From Sporomusa sp. KB1 (lineage in GTDB: Bacteria; Bacillota; Negativicutes; Sporomusales; Sporomusaceae), in NCBI RefSeq assembly GCF_007830295.1, contig NZ_VLKC01000002.1, positions 338,785 through 402,784 on the forward strand: DNA of 64,000 bases. The letters run 5' to 3'. A program made the translations under genes and the position numbers. The first letter of the stretch is position 1. Each line of letters starts with the position of its first letter. This document shows positions 28,712 to 37,231 of this stretch, one piece after another. Under the pieces are notes generated by a model. The model saw only the letters and a list, made by a program, of their open reading frames with translations, ran no database searches and was not told the DNA's origin.

Positions 28712-30769
28712 TTAATTCAAAAATATCTGGGATTCAAATAGAAGAACTTCAATATCATTAGGAACAATAGTTCTATATTCCTGGATTATTTTTTTCGCTT
28801 GATCTAACTGGTTATTTGTAATCAATTGCTTGATGGTACCTTTCACCTGTTGCTTATATTGTTCAAACTCGTTTTGCTCAGTTTGCTTGGATTCTTGCAC
28901 TTCCTTCAATAATATCTCAATTCCACGCTTCATACCGGGAAAAGCCTCTAACGCCTGGCGTAAAAACTGTAAGTATTTTGCCTGAGAACTTTCTCTATGA
29001 ATTGATGCGTGATACATATTAAGCAAAAATACTTCTTCGTCATTCTTCACGTCATAGACCATATTATTATCTAGGATGTAGGTGCTATATATAAATTGCA
29101 GATATAAAATACCCTCCTCAAGATATCTATCAAATACAAATTTATATTCAGCATCCTCCAATTTATTAATCAATAAAACGTAGCGGTATAATGCTTTATG
29201 CAACTTATGTTCAGATAGATTATTTTTACATTCACTGTTTTGTAAATAATCATATATTTTTTCACTCAAATCATCATACTTCCTTGAAAGCTGATCAAAT
29301 AAGCAATTAATCCAAATTTCTTTAAAATTTATAAATAATTTTTCTAAAGGATAATGCCATTTTAGTAAATAATACAGTATCCCACTACAGTATAAGGGCA
29401 ACGTCGAAAAGTCAATATTTTGAATTCTATTAACTGTTTCATTAGAAAAAGCACCAGCTTCATCTTCAATAAGCAACCGGCAATATAATCCATACTCATC
29501 GGCAATATCAGTAAACACAACCGCTACTTGGCGCTCCGTTTCCTGGTTAACTTGATTTTGGCTTACTGTTTCTGATAGTTTTTCATAAAATATGCTACGC
29601 CATTCCTCTTTAATAGTATTATAATAAGTGCGCAAACTCTGGTATTTTTTCATTTTTACATATAGAAAAATTATATTTCCCATGTTTTCCAGAATTAATT
29701 TTTCCGAAGATAACTTTTCCGCACAATATAAAGCTTGTTCATAATCTTCTGTATGCTTATACAAATTAACTAAGTTATAGTATGCAAGTTCCTGATTATT
29801 CAAGGTATATTCCACAACAGACAAATTTTTATCCAGCTCATCATACCTTGCCAGCAAATCCAAATAATTGTTGTAATTCTCAATTGCTTCCTTGCATTTA
29901 CTCAGTATAGCCTGAGCTTCCGCCAAATGAAAATAAATATCAATACAACTTCTATTTATTGTAAGACACTCCAAACAACATTCTTCTACTTTCTGATAAT
30001 TAGCGGCAAGTTTATATACTAATGCCCTATGAGTAAGGACATATATATATTTAGACTGGTTTTGCTGTTTCTGTTTACAAAAAAGCTGGTATGCTTTCTC
30101 AATGCTCTCAATGGCTTCATTTATATCTTTATGCATTGCATAACTTGCTGATAATTGATACCAATAGTAGATATTATCCGGATTTTTTTCCAGCTCTTTT
30201 TTTAAAATAGTACCTGTACGATTGAACTTTTTATCCATTAATTCCTTATCATCCGACATATAACCATAATGAACAAATGACGCACCGAGTTGCGTTGCTT
30301 TTCCTTTAAATTTTTGCTGATTATGCACTGCGCCTTCGTAATGAAAATAGCCATCATTTTTAAATAGACGCAACGTGGAAAAAATAGTATAATGATCAGC
30401 TGTATTTTTTTGGGTGATATTCTTACAAGTTAGTGCTGCGGCCCCATAATCTTTACTGCCCTCCGAAAGTAAAAAATCAATTATTGGCTGTGTTTCTTGC
30501 AGCTCTTCATCGGCGTCAATTACTAGAAACCATTCGCCTTTAGCATAGCTAATAGTTATATTGCGCATTTCAGAAAAATGATTATTCCACTTATGATAAT
30601 ACACTCTATCCGTATATTGTTTCGCTATTGCCACAGTATTGTCTTCGGACCCAGTATCCACAATAATCAATTCAGAATCTATAGCATCGCGAATGGGCTG
30701 CAGGCTTATCAGGCATCGTTCCAGATTGTTCTCTTCATTTTTCACCATCATACCTATGCTCAGTTTCAT
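28712..30769 (-). CDS. GT2 glycosyltransferase with TPR region
   Basis: 685 aa from the ATG at 30769, which AGGAGG precedes by 8 nt (the frame is open 16 codons further up). The N-terminal 230 residues are a GT-A family 2 domain (MKLSIGMMVKNEENNLERCL, then VIDADEEL as the metal-binding DxD-like motif). The rest is a long chain of TPR-like helical repeats with a stretch (about 620-685) similar to the start of the neighbouring GT4 fusion, so the two may descend partly from one ancestor. AT-rich like its neighbour. First gene after the flagellin terminator; likely modifies flagellin or another surface protein. Confidence 0.85.
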   Translation of the reverse strand: MKLSIGMMVKNEENNLERCLISLQPIRDAIDSELIIVDTGSEDNTVAIAKQYTDRVYYHKWNNHFSEMRNITISYAKGEWFLVIDADEELQETQPIIDFLLSEGSKDYGAAALTCKNITQKNTADHYTIFSTLRLFKNDGYFHYEGAVHNQQKFKGKATQLGASFVHYGYMSDDKELMDKKFNRTGTILKKELEKNPDNIYYWYQLSASYAMHKDINEAIESIEKAYQLFCKQKQQNQSKYIYVLTHRALVYKLAANYQKVEECCLECLTINRSCIDIYFHLAEAQAILSKCKEAIENYNNYLDLLARYDELDKNLSVVEYTLNNQELAYYNLVNLYKHTEDYEQALYCAEKLSSEKLILENMGNIIFLYVKMKKYQSLRTYYNTIKEEWRSIFYEKLSETVSQNQVNQETERQVAVVFTDIADEYGLYCRLLIEDEAGAFSNETVNRIQNIDFSTLPLYCSGILYYLLKWHYPLEKLFINFKEIWINCLFDQLSRKYDDLSEKIYDYLQNSECKNNLSEHKLHKALYRYVLLINKLEDAEYKFVFDRYLEEGILYLQFIYSTYILDNNMVYDVKNDEEVFLLNMYHASIHRESSQAKYLQFLRQALEAFPGMKRGIEILLKEVQESKQTEQNEFEQYKQQVKGTIKQLITNNQLDQAKKIIQEYRTIVPNDIEVLLFESQIFLN

Positions 30770-30899
30770 AAGGACAACCTCCTGTGTTACATATAAAAGT
30801 AAATATAGATTATACACAGAACTTCACAATTACCGCATAAATTCTTCAACAGCTAAAGTTTTCTGTATAATTTACATTTAATGTATATGGAATGGATTT

Positions 30900-30932
30900 A
30901 AAAGAGACTCTGGATAATCCAGAGTCTCTTTT
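30900..30932 (-). terminator. Intrinsic terminator of flagellin
   Basis: AAAAGAGACTCTGGA / TCCAGAGTCTCTTTT, perfect 15-bp stem with 3-nt loop, flush with A/T runs, just after the flagellin stop. Confidence 0.9.
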
Positions 30933-30942
30933 AACTTGTCTA

Positions 30943-32448
30943 TTAACCTTGTAACAATTGAAGTACTGACTGAGGCTGTTGATTGGCTTTGGCCAGCATT
31001 GCGGTAGCAGCCTGTTGAAGTATATTGTTCTTTTGGTAATTCATCATTTCCGAAGACATATCTACATCGCGAATACGGGATTCAGATGCAGTGATGTTTT
31101 CATTGGAAGTGTTCAAGTTGTCAATCGTATTGGTTAAGCGGTTTTGATACGCACCAATTTGTGAGCGCTGTTGTGAAACAGCATTAATTGCTTTATCAAT
31201 AGTAGTAATTGCAGCATCAGCGCTTTTCTGAGTGCTTACGTCAATACCAGCTTCAGCGGTTGCGTTAGTCGTTACTTGACCCGCATTAACCGTAGCAGCT
31301 TTCGAATCAGTATGATCAACGTTAAATGTCAGTGTGTCACCACTGGTCGATCCCATCATCGTATCGTAGTCAAACTTCAAATTAACTGACTCGCCTGACA
31401 AGCCATCGCCAACCGTTATCGAAGTATCACCTTTATGTGCATCAATAGATGCTCCAATATTATTGGTACCGTCTGTTAATTGTAAAGTGGTCTTGGAAGC
31501 CGTTGCTTTAAAGCTATAGGTATCACCGACTGTCCATTTATCACCGCTAGCAGCTGTAGTCATCTCTAATCTCAAGCCATCAATGGTAACACCTTTACCA
31601 GTTGTGAAATCGCCATTAACAGTAGTCCAGCTTACGCCATTGTCGGTAGAGTAGGATATGGAAGTTACACTGTTAGTGGCGGCGGTACTGTCAACAGCAG
31701 CCACTTTGACCTGATAATTGGTATCAACAGTGCCAGTAAAGGCTTCATCGCTGGTACCAGCAATAACAAGCGTAGCAGCATTAGTAGCAGTTTGAATGTT
31801 AGTAGTAACCGTACCGGCAGCAGCAGCACTAGTTGTAACCGTTACTTCATAGCCGGCAGCTGCTTTCATTCCTCTAGACACGGAAGTTATACTTAAACCA
31901 GTCGATTTCGGATCAACACTGGATGCAATCGCCACATGGCCAGCCACACCAAGTGTTTGAGCATCCATTGCAGTAACGGAAACCTTGAGATTCTGACCGG
32001 CATTAGCACCAATGTGGAAAGTATCGCTTAGGCCACCAGCCAACAGGTTCTGAGTATTGAACTCGGTTGTGTTGGAAATACGAGTAATTTCTTTAGCCAA
32101 CTGGTCAACTTCAGATTGGATTTTTTGGCGATCATCAGAAGTGTTGGTGTCAGAAGCGGATTGCACAGCCAGCTCGCGCATTCTTTGCAGGATGCTATGA
32201 GTTTGGTCTAGGCCACCTTCTGCGGTTTGCAGTAAAGAGATACCATCTTGGGCGTTGGCAGAAGCTTGTTTCAAGCCGCTGATCTGGCCTCTCATTTTTT
32301 CGGAGATAGCAAGACCTGCTGCATCATCAGAAGCACCGTTGATGCGTAAGCCTGTGGAAAGCTTTTGTAGAGATTTGTTAGTAGCGGAGTTGTTTTTTCC
32401 TAGCGCATTAAGGGTATTCTGTGCGGATAGATTATGATTGATAATCAT
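30943..32448 (-). CDS. hag: Flagellin
   Basis: 501 aa. Conserved N-terminal (about 1-165) and C-terminal (about 400-501, ending NQQPQSVLQLLQG) D0/D1 coiled coils that build the filament core, with a variable, Thr/Ser-rich middle that forms the outer surface. Residues about 230-315 match a repeat domain also found in FlgK and FlgL (core ISYSTDNGVSW, later GDTYSF). Exported by the flagellar type III system with FliS as chaperone. Expression is probably set by a SigD-like promoter and by CsrA at the leader (see those entries). Strong SD AGGGAGGAAT. Confidence 0.96.
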   Translation of the reverse strand: MIINHNLSAQNTLNALGKNNSATNKSLQKLSTGLRINGASDDAAGLAISEKMRGQISGLKQASANAQDGISLLQTAEGGLDQTHSILQRMRELAVQSASDTNTSDDRQKIQSEVDQLAKEITRISNTTEFNTQNLLAGGLSDTFHIGANAGQNLKVSVTAMDAQTLGVAGHVAIASSVDPKSTGLSITSVSRGMKAAAGYEVTVTTSAAAAGTVTTNIQTATNAATLVIAGTSDEAFTGTVDTNYQVKVAAVDSTAATNSVTSISYSTDNGVSWTTVNGDFTTGKGVTIDGLRLEMTTAASGDKWTVGDTYSFKATASKTTLQLTDGTNNIGASIDAHKGDTSITVGDGLSGESVNLKFDYDTMMGSTSGDTLTFNVDHTDSKAATVNAGQVTTNATAEAGIDVSTQKSADAAITTIDKAINAVSQQRSQIGAYQNRLTNTIDNLNTSNENITASESRIRDVDMSSEMMNYQKNNILQQAATAMLAKANQQPQSVLQLLQG

Positions 32449-32454
32449 TGTTAT

Positions 32455-32492
32455 ATTCCTCCCTGATTTTTAATATTCGGGCGTCCTTGCCC
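32455..32492 (-). promoter_or_regulatory. Candidate CsrA sites in the flagellin leader
   Basis: The minus-strand leader has a small hairpin GGGC-AAGGAC-GCCC (32479-32492) that shows GGA in the loop, the classic CsrA target, and a second GGA in the Shine-Dalgarno AGGGAGGAAT (32455-32464). In B. subtilis hag the same layout, one looped site plus one over the SD, lets CsrA block translation. csrA and fliW are encoded in the same region. Confidence 0.6.
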
Positions 32493-32507
32493 AAATTTAT
32501 TTACTGT

Positions 32508-32551
32508 AGTACTCTGTCTCTCACACCGGCCGGTTGTGAGTACAGAGTACT
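32508..32551 (-). promoter_or_regulatory. Long hairpin in the flagellin 5' UTR
   Basis: AGTACTCTGT and ACAGAGTACT pair, with an inner CTCACA/TGTGAG and a GC-rich loop. Placed near the predicted 5' end of the flagellin mRNA, it would protect the transcript from 5' decay. Confidence 0.65.
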
Positions 32552-32569
32552 TTTGTAACCTCATTAATA

Positions 32570-32596
32570 ATATCGTAAGGGATAGGGAATTTATTA
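32570..32596 (-). promoter_or_regulatory. SigD-like promoter of flagellin
   Basis: Minus strand: TAAT (32593-32596), 15-nt spacer, TACGATAT (32570-32577), compared with the SigD consensus TAAA-N15-GCCGATAT. Two further promoters of this layout in the window support it. Confidence 0.6.
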
Positions 32597-32688
32597 ATAG
32601 ATAATTTAACATTTTTCCAATATTTTTTGTCGATATTTATAATTTATAGTATTATTTTTAGATTGGAATGAAGACACGTGGGAATGGT

Positions 32689-32782
32689 AAAGCGAGATTG
32701 CCACACTACGCTCGCAACGACCAGGAGAAAGGTCTAGTTCTCTCCCTGTTCACTACGAATGGAACTGCGGCAATCTCGCTTT
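32689..32782. repeat. Intergenic hairpin repeat, family B copy 2
   Basis: Perfect arms AAAGCGAGATTGC / GCAATCTCGCTTT with an inner AGGAGAA/TTCTCTCCCT pairing. Lies between fliT and the flagellin promoter and may end the fliD-fliS-fliT transcript. Confidence 0.7.
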
Positions 32783-32802
32783 TACTAATCTTTCAGCCTT
32801 GC

Positions 32803-33132
32803 TTAGGTCTTATCATTGATAAAACTCCCAGCAACATTCATTCTACCTTCATACGCCTGGGACACGTCTTCCTGTTTTTTTAACCTGTTGAAAGCGATAT
32901 GAAACTGAATCATCATCTTCTGATTCTCTTGTTGGACTTGCAATAGAAGGCTTTTCCCTTCAGTTGACGCATAATAATCGTTGTCTGCCAATTTTTCTAA
33001 GATAATCTGCAGTTTCTCTCGTTGTTCCACTAGAGACAAGAAGATGTCTAAATCCTGTTTGAATAGAAATTTTTTCATTTCCCGAGTTAGGAAAAGATAA
33101 TCCTGCCACTTGGCATACAACTCAGTAACCAT
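32803..33132 (-). CDS. FliT-like flagellar protein
   Basis: 109 aa, all-helical, directly after fliS (1-nt gap). Position and size match FliT, the chaperone for the filament cap FliD, although sequence in this family is poorly conserved. A hydrophobic-heptad helix at about 20-50 and QVQQENQKMMIQFHIAF (about 65-81) are its main features. The name rests largely on synteny. Confidence 0.7.
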   Translation of the reverse strand: MVTELYAKWQDYLFLTREMKKFLFKQDLDIFLSLVEQREKLQIILEKLADNDYYASTEGKSLLLQVQQENQKMMIQFHIAFNRLKKQEDVSQAYEGRMNVAGSFINDKT

Positions 33133-33133
33133 A

Positions 33134-33526
33134 TCAATTACCGGCAGCTCTGTCTAAGCGCACTTGCTTCATAGCCTGCACCCAAGTGTCCCGAAACTCT
33201 GTTAGCAATTTTTCGGCCTGCTCAAGTTGTTCTGTGTCCTTTTTGATATTCCCCTGAACCAGGCAATGCAAGATGTATTCATCCAACAGCAACCAGTTTT
33301 TTGAAATTTCATAACTGGTATCGGTTGTGAGCATAAGTTCACGAACTATATTTTGCGCACGGATATTGGCATGATGCGATTTTTCCAGATTTTTTTGCTC
33401 AAGCGCCTGAATGCTTTCTTTGACGAAACGGATAGCGCCGTTGTATAGCATCAGTGTCAATTCTTCCGGCGATGCGGTCATAATTTGTTGTCGTTTGTAA
33501 GCATTCGCTGTATTAGCAGCATTCAT
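33134..33526 (-). CDS. fliS: Flagellar export chaperone FliS
   Basis: 130 aa. Starts with ANAYKRQQIMTASPEELTLMLY (about 6-27), the hallmark of FliS, followed by a four-helix bundle. It binds the C-terminus of flagellin in the cytoplasm to stop early polymerisation and deliver it for export; in Bacillus it also links FliW release to flagellin levels. Second gene after fliD. Confidence 0.95.
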   Translation of the reverse strand: MNAANTANAYKRQQIMTASPEELTLMLYNGAIRFVKESIQALEQKNLEKSHHANIRAQNIVRELMLTTDTSYEISKNWLLLDEYILHCLVQGNIKKDTEQLEQAEKLLTEFRDTWVQAMKQVRLDRAAGN

Positions 33527-33577
33527 GACAGTGCCTCCCTATGTCTTATCAAATATCTGTGAGTACTTAGGAAAGTA

Positions 33578-35437
33578 TTAGCTACTGGTACCTAACAAGG
33601 AGGTCACATAACTGCTTTGTTGACTGATTTTGCTGAGCGCTTCTTCCATTGCATTAAATTTGGTATAATACTGGTTTTCCATTGCAATCAGTTTTTTGTT
33701 CAGTGCGGTCAGTTGTGTCGTATATTCTTTGTATTGTTTACCAAGTACACTGGTAATATCGGTTTTTGTACTCGCCGTAATACCTGCTTGCTTGACAATA
33801 CCATCAGAAGCTGTTTTCAGCATTGCACTTAGCTTTACGGCAATACCGTCATTTTTGTCTGTAGCGCTGTCTGTGCCAAAAATTTTGTAGACGATATCCG
33901 GATCTTCCTGCAATGCGGCTTTTAGTTTGTCTTCGTCAAGATATAACTTACCATTTTCTGTATAGTCTACACTGGTACTAATTCCGAGACTTGAGGCACT
34001 AGTGTATTTACCGGTTAACCCGGGAACCTTGCTAGCAAAGACATTGCGCATAGAGTTGGCTAGTGTCTGCAACGTAGAATCATTGTGCAGTAAACCGGTC
34101 TTAACTTTTTCTGTCCATATTTTTTCGTCATCATCACTCATTGCCTCTTTTTGGTCATCAGTCAACGGCATATAGTCGGTATCCCTTTTTTCGCTGACTT
34201 TCGTATTTATGGAGCTGAGGATGGTATTATAGTCTTCAATAAACTTCTTGACACTGCTGACAATTTTGTCAGTATCGGTTTGAATGCCAATAGTTGAAGT
34301 CCCGGTAGACTGAAGATTGTAGGTTACACCAGCAACAGTAAATTTGTTGGTAGTTTGCGTCATGGTTGTGCCGTCCAGCTTGAATTCAGCATCTTGTCCT
34401 TGTTGCTTGACTGATAATTTCAGCTGGTTATTTAAAAAGCTAATACCCGCATAATCACTACCTGTTAGGCTTAACTCCTCACCATCGTTCTTAGCTTTTA
34501 AGGTGAATTTCCCTGTTGTAGTATCAATTTGAGCATCTGCAATAGAATTTCCGCTACTGTCTTTAATCGCATTGATCTTAGCTATGATAGAGTCCATGGT
34601 ATCTGTTGAAGTATCTACTGCAATGGTTGACGTAGTAGTTCCATCCGATATTTTTAAATTGAAGCTGCCTGTTAAACCTGAAAAGGCTGTTTGCAGGGAA
34701 GACGCTTTATTAGCAGCTGTAATCCCCGTATCTGCACTACTCGTAATCCCAGTGCTGCCGATATTGCCAAAGACCCCCATTTTCAAGCTATTGTTTAAAA
34801 AATTTAGGCCTCCCAGTCCGGTGCCGGTATAATCTATGCCGGTTTCCGAACCAGTGCCATTGGTGTACAGGTAAAACCGATCTTGGGTAGTATCATAGGC
34901 AGCTGTGACACCGGCCCCCGACTTATTGATATTGCTAACCAAATCATTAATACTTTGTGTGGAACTAACTGTAATGTCCTTGCCATTAATCTTAATATTA
35001 AATGAACCGTTAATACCAAACTGGCTAGCTAATGTATTTTTACTAGTACCGGTAGTAATCTTTTCCGTACTGCTTTGCGTTACACCGCTGGCAAGCTGCG
35101 ATACTTTGAGTGTATGGTTAACATTAATCGCATCGCCACTGGCCGTAACTGACGCTACCGAGCTGTTGCTGGATGTTACACTTTTAGCCGCCAGCGTGCT
35201 CTTCATTCCAAAATTGAATACTTTATCATTGCGGAACGTATTAATACTGGTATACAGCGTATTATAGGCTTCTTTTTTCCATTCTACCAGCGTCTGCTTC
35301 TGTGTCATCTTGGTATAAGGCTGCCGTGCAGCTGTCATTAGCTTTTCAACCATGGCGTCTACGTCCATCCCTGACCCGCTCAATCCATATACACGGTTAG
35401 CACTACTCCCGCTTACACTACTTGTCATCCATGACAA
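33578..35437 (-). CDS. fliD: Flagellar filament cap protein FliD (HAP2)
   Basis: 619 aa. The N-terminal region starts VYGLSGSGMDVDAMVEKLM, typical of FliD, and the C-terminus is a coiled coil (about 555-612). The middle has two copies of a flagellin-hook insert (about 130-230 and 245-345), each with GSFNxKI, an IN-box and a closing FLNNxLK, showing an internal duplication; that explains its size above the usual 450-500 aa. It caps the filament tip and folds flagellin subunits. SD AGGAGG precedes the start. Confidence 0.94.
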   Translation of the reverse strand: MSWMTSSVSGSSANRVYGLSGSGMDVDAMVEKLMTAARQPYTKMTQKQTLVEWKKEAYNTLYTSINTFRNDKVFNFGMKSTLAAKSVTSSNSSVASVTASGDAINVNHTLKVSQLASGVTQSSTEKITTGTSKNTLASQFGINGSFNIKINGKDITVSSTQSINDLVSNINKSGAGVTAAYDTTQDRFYLYTNGTGSETGIDYTGTGLGGLNFLNNSLKMGVFGNIGSTGITSSADTGITAANKASSLQTAFSGLTGSFNLKISDGTTTSTIAVDTSTDTMDSIIAKINAIKDSSGNSIADAQIDTTTGKFTLKAKNDGEELSLTGSDYAGISFLNNQLKLSVKQQGQDAEFKLDGTTMTQTTNKFTVAGVTYNLQSTGTSTIGIQTDTDKIVSSVKKFIEDYNTILSSINTKVSEKRDTDYMPLTDDQKEAMSDDDEKIWTEKVKTGLLHNDSTLQTLANSMRNVFASKVPGLTGKYTSASSLGISTSVDYTENGKLYLDEDKLKAALQEDPDIVYKIFGTDSATDKNDGIAVKLSAMLKTASDGIVKQAGITASTKTDITSVLGKQYKEYTTQLTALNKKLIAMENQYYTKFNAMEEALSKISQQSSYVTSLLGTSS

Positions 35438-35460
35438 CCTCCTTTTATTACACTATGAAA

Positions 35461-35859
35461 CTATATTTTTTGGTCAATCAGCGCACCGACAAGGTCATGA
35501 ATTTTGGCCACCACATCTAATATCTCTCTGGGAGGCGCTTCTTTAAGTACTTTTTGCGATTTAATATCCACAATTTGCACTATCAGTCTGTCCGTTTTTT
35601 GGTGTAGAACAAATTTTAGATTGGTATTGAGATACTGCATGAAATCATTTAGACCATCAGTGATGTTTTCCAGTTTCTCTGTGCTGAGATCAGCATCTCC
35701 CGTTTTTCCCAATTCTTCAGACACCTGGGAACTGCTACTGTTTTTTACTGACCATTCATCCTGTGGCATAACCTGTGGCATAACCTGTGGTATATTATTC
35801 GGGCTAACAGCCAGCGCAACTCCTGTAGTCGCATAGCTGCTGGTACTCTTAATTTCCAT
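35461..35859 (-). CDS. flaG: FlaG family protein
   Basis: 132 aa. Disordered N-terminus, including a short tandem PQVMPQVMPQ, then the FlaG domain (about 65-132) with LNFVLH-like LKFVLHQKTDRLIVQIVD and LKEAPPREILD. FlaG proteins affect filament length; the mechanism is unclear. First gene of flaG-fliD-fliS-fliT, behind a SigD-like promoter, as yvyC-fliD in Bacillus. Confidence 0.88.
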   Translation of the reverse strand: MEIKSTSSYATTGVALAVSPNNIPQVMPQVMPQDEWSVKNSSSSQVSEELGKTGDADLSTEKLENITDGLNDFMQYLNTNLKFVLHQKTDRLIVQIVDIKSQKVLKEAPPREILDVVAKIHDLVGALIDQKI

Positions 35860-35902
35860 TAGATGTTCGCCTCCGTGCGCTTTGATACTTTCCTTTATAT
35901 GT

Positions 35903-35929
35903 ATATCGTCACATACAGGAAAATACTTA
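35903..35929 (-). promoter_or_regulatory. SigD-like promoter of flaG-fliD-fliS-fliT
   Basis: Minus strand: TAAG (35926-35929), 15-nt spacer, GACGATAT (35903-35910). The -10 matches the SigD consensus GCCGATAT at 7 of 8 positions. The -35 overlaps the csrA stop codon. Confidence 0.65.
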
Positions 35930-36163
35930 AGGTTTCCTTACCTTAATATCCTTTAATACATCTAAAATACCATCTTTCGCCGGTACTGCGGCCTGCCTAT
36001 TTTCAACTACAATAGCATCATACAGCTCGCCGCGATATATTTTTATCTCCTTGGGTGCTTCAATGGCCAAACGAATGTTTTCGCCTTTGATATCAACAAT
36101 GGTAATGACAATATTGTCGTCAATGACAATTCTTTCGCCTGCTTTCCGGGTGAGTGCCAACAT
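35927..36163 (-). CDS. csrA: Carbon storage regulator CsrA
   Basis: 78 aa from the ATG at 36163, with GGAGGG 8 nt upstream and the standard start MLALTRKAGERIVIDDNI. It dimerises into a beta fold that binds GGA in RNA loops and blocks translation; in Firmicutes its main target is the flagellin mRNA and it is titrated by FliW. Starts 1 nt after the fliW stop. A longer frame upstream (to 36262) overlaps fliW and is not used. Confidence 0.95.
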   Translation of the reverse strand: MLALTRKAGERIVIDDNIVITIVDIKGENIRLAIEAPKEIKIYRGELYDAIVVENRQAAVPAKDGILDVLKDIKVRKP

Positions 36164-36164
36164 G

Positions 36165-36623
36165 TCACTTACCCTCCTTACCCGGCTGTTTGACAAAGCC
36201 GTTTGGGAATAGGCGGTGGCGGGTGGTATAAATCGTTTTTTCCAATACCAGCTGGATAGCAATGCGTTTTTTGGTGTTGACGATAACCGGAGCTAGCAAA
36301 TTGACAGTCATTTCTTCCGGATTGTCAGGTACCCTGACAATATTAAAAATATGCGGCCGATTAGCATCAGTAAGTCCCAGTTCACTTTCAATCTGGTCAC
36401 CCAGGACAAACTCGTAGTCTTGGAAAAAAACAAAAGGATCTACCACTATAAAGGTCAGATCTGGCTCGGCCAGTGATTGCAAAAAAGCAAAGGGATTATC
36501 TGGTTCGGAAGGCAGATAAGCAAATTCCTGCTCCTGCGGGAAACCTGGTAATCCATGGGGAAAATGAATCTTACTATCTTCAGGAACCTCTATGTCTCCA
36601 AATCGTGTTGAACGAATTAGCAT
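36165..36623 (-). CDS. fliW: Flagellar assembly factor FliW
   Basis: 152 aa with the FliW core RFGDIEVPEDSKIHFPHGLPG (about 7-27) and VVDPFVFFQDYEF (about 60-72). FliW binds flagellin or CsrA, never both, so free flagellin releases CsrA to shut down more flagellin synthesis. The tight fliW-csrA pair, with flagellin close by, keeps all three partners of that loop together. Confidence 0.95.
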   Translation of the reverse strand: MLIRSTRFGDIEVPEDSKIHFPHGLPGFPQEQEFAYLPSEPDNPFAFLQSLAEPDLTFIVVDPFVFFQDYEFVLGDQIESELGLTDANRPHIFNIVRVPDNPEEMTVNLLAPVIVNTKKRIAIQLVLEKTIYTTRHRLFPNGFVKQPGKEGK

Positions 36624-36648
36624 AATGCACTCCTCGCATAATTTTCTA

Positions 36649-37209
36649 CTATACCTGAATATCTACTCTACTATCGACAAACCGATAGCTCACGTTAGGA
36701 TATTGCAGCATAGCTAAATCGACGGTACCCCGTTGCAGCTCTCCAGCTACCGTGCCTTGTTCCAGACCAATGTTTACCCGCCCTGGTACAACCCTGATCT
36801 CTGCTTCATGCGGCGTGACCCTGATGGATGGTTCAGCAACACTGGCAATGGAGAGTTCCAGCGGTGTTGGATCCATTGACGCCTTAGCCAGTTGAGCTAA
36901 CGGGTTGCCTTTGTTCTCGATCTCGGATAGCATTACGCCTTCACTGGCAATTTTACCAATAGCCGCATAGACGGTCTGCATGCCTTTACGAGCGTTATCA
37001 CGATCAAAATCCATATTATTTTTTATACCGCGAGAGTAATCACTGGGGTAATTATCAATGACAAGTTCAGCCGCCGGTTGATGAATCTCTAACTGCAATG
37101 GCTGGGAGGATATCTGCACCTTTGGATCGTTAATCTGCAAATAGAGCATCGGGTCTGTGATGGTAAGCCTGGCTTTTACGTCCTGTTGGCTAACTCTGAC
37201 TTGAAACAT
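36649..37209 (-). CDS. DUF6470 family protein (YviE-like)
   Basis: 186 aa from the ATG at 37209 (GGGAGG with 6-nt spacing). Beta-rich; begins with repeated short strands containing QIND and LEIHQP, and has LQRGTVDLAM near the end. Orthologous in position to B. subtilis yviE, between flgL and fliW, where its function is still unknown. Co-transcribed with the flagellar genes. Confidence 0.85.
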   Translation of the reverse strand: MFQVRVSQQDVKARLTITDPMLYLQINDPKVQISSQPLQLEIHQPAAELVIDNYPSDYSRGIKNNMDFDRDNARKGMQTVYAAIGKIASEGVMLSEIENKGNPLAQLAKASMDPTPLELSIASVAEPSIRVTPHEAEIRVVPGRVNIGLEQGTVAGELQRGTVDLAMLQYPNVSYRFVDSRVDIQV

Positions 37210-37231
37210 GATTATCCTCCCTTTCAAAACA

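Noticed and set aside
36164..36262. Extended N-terminus for csrA
   Set aside because: The extra codons overlap fliW in another frame, and the internal ATG has a strong ribosome site and gives the standard CsrA start.
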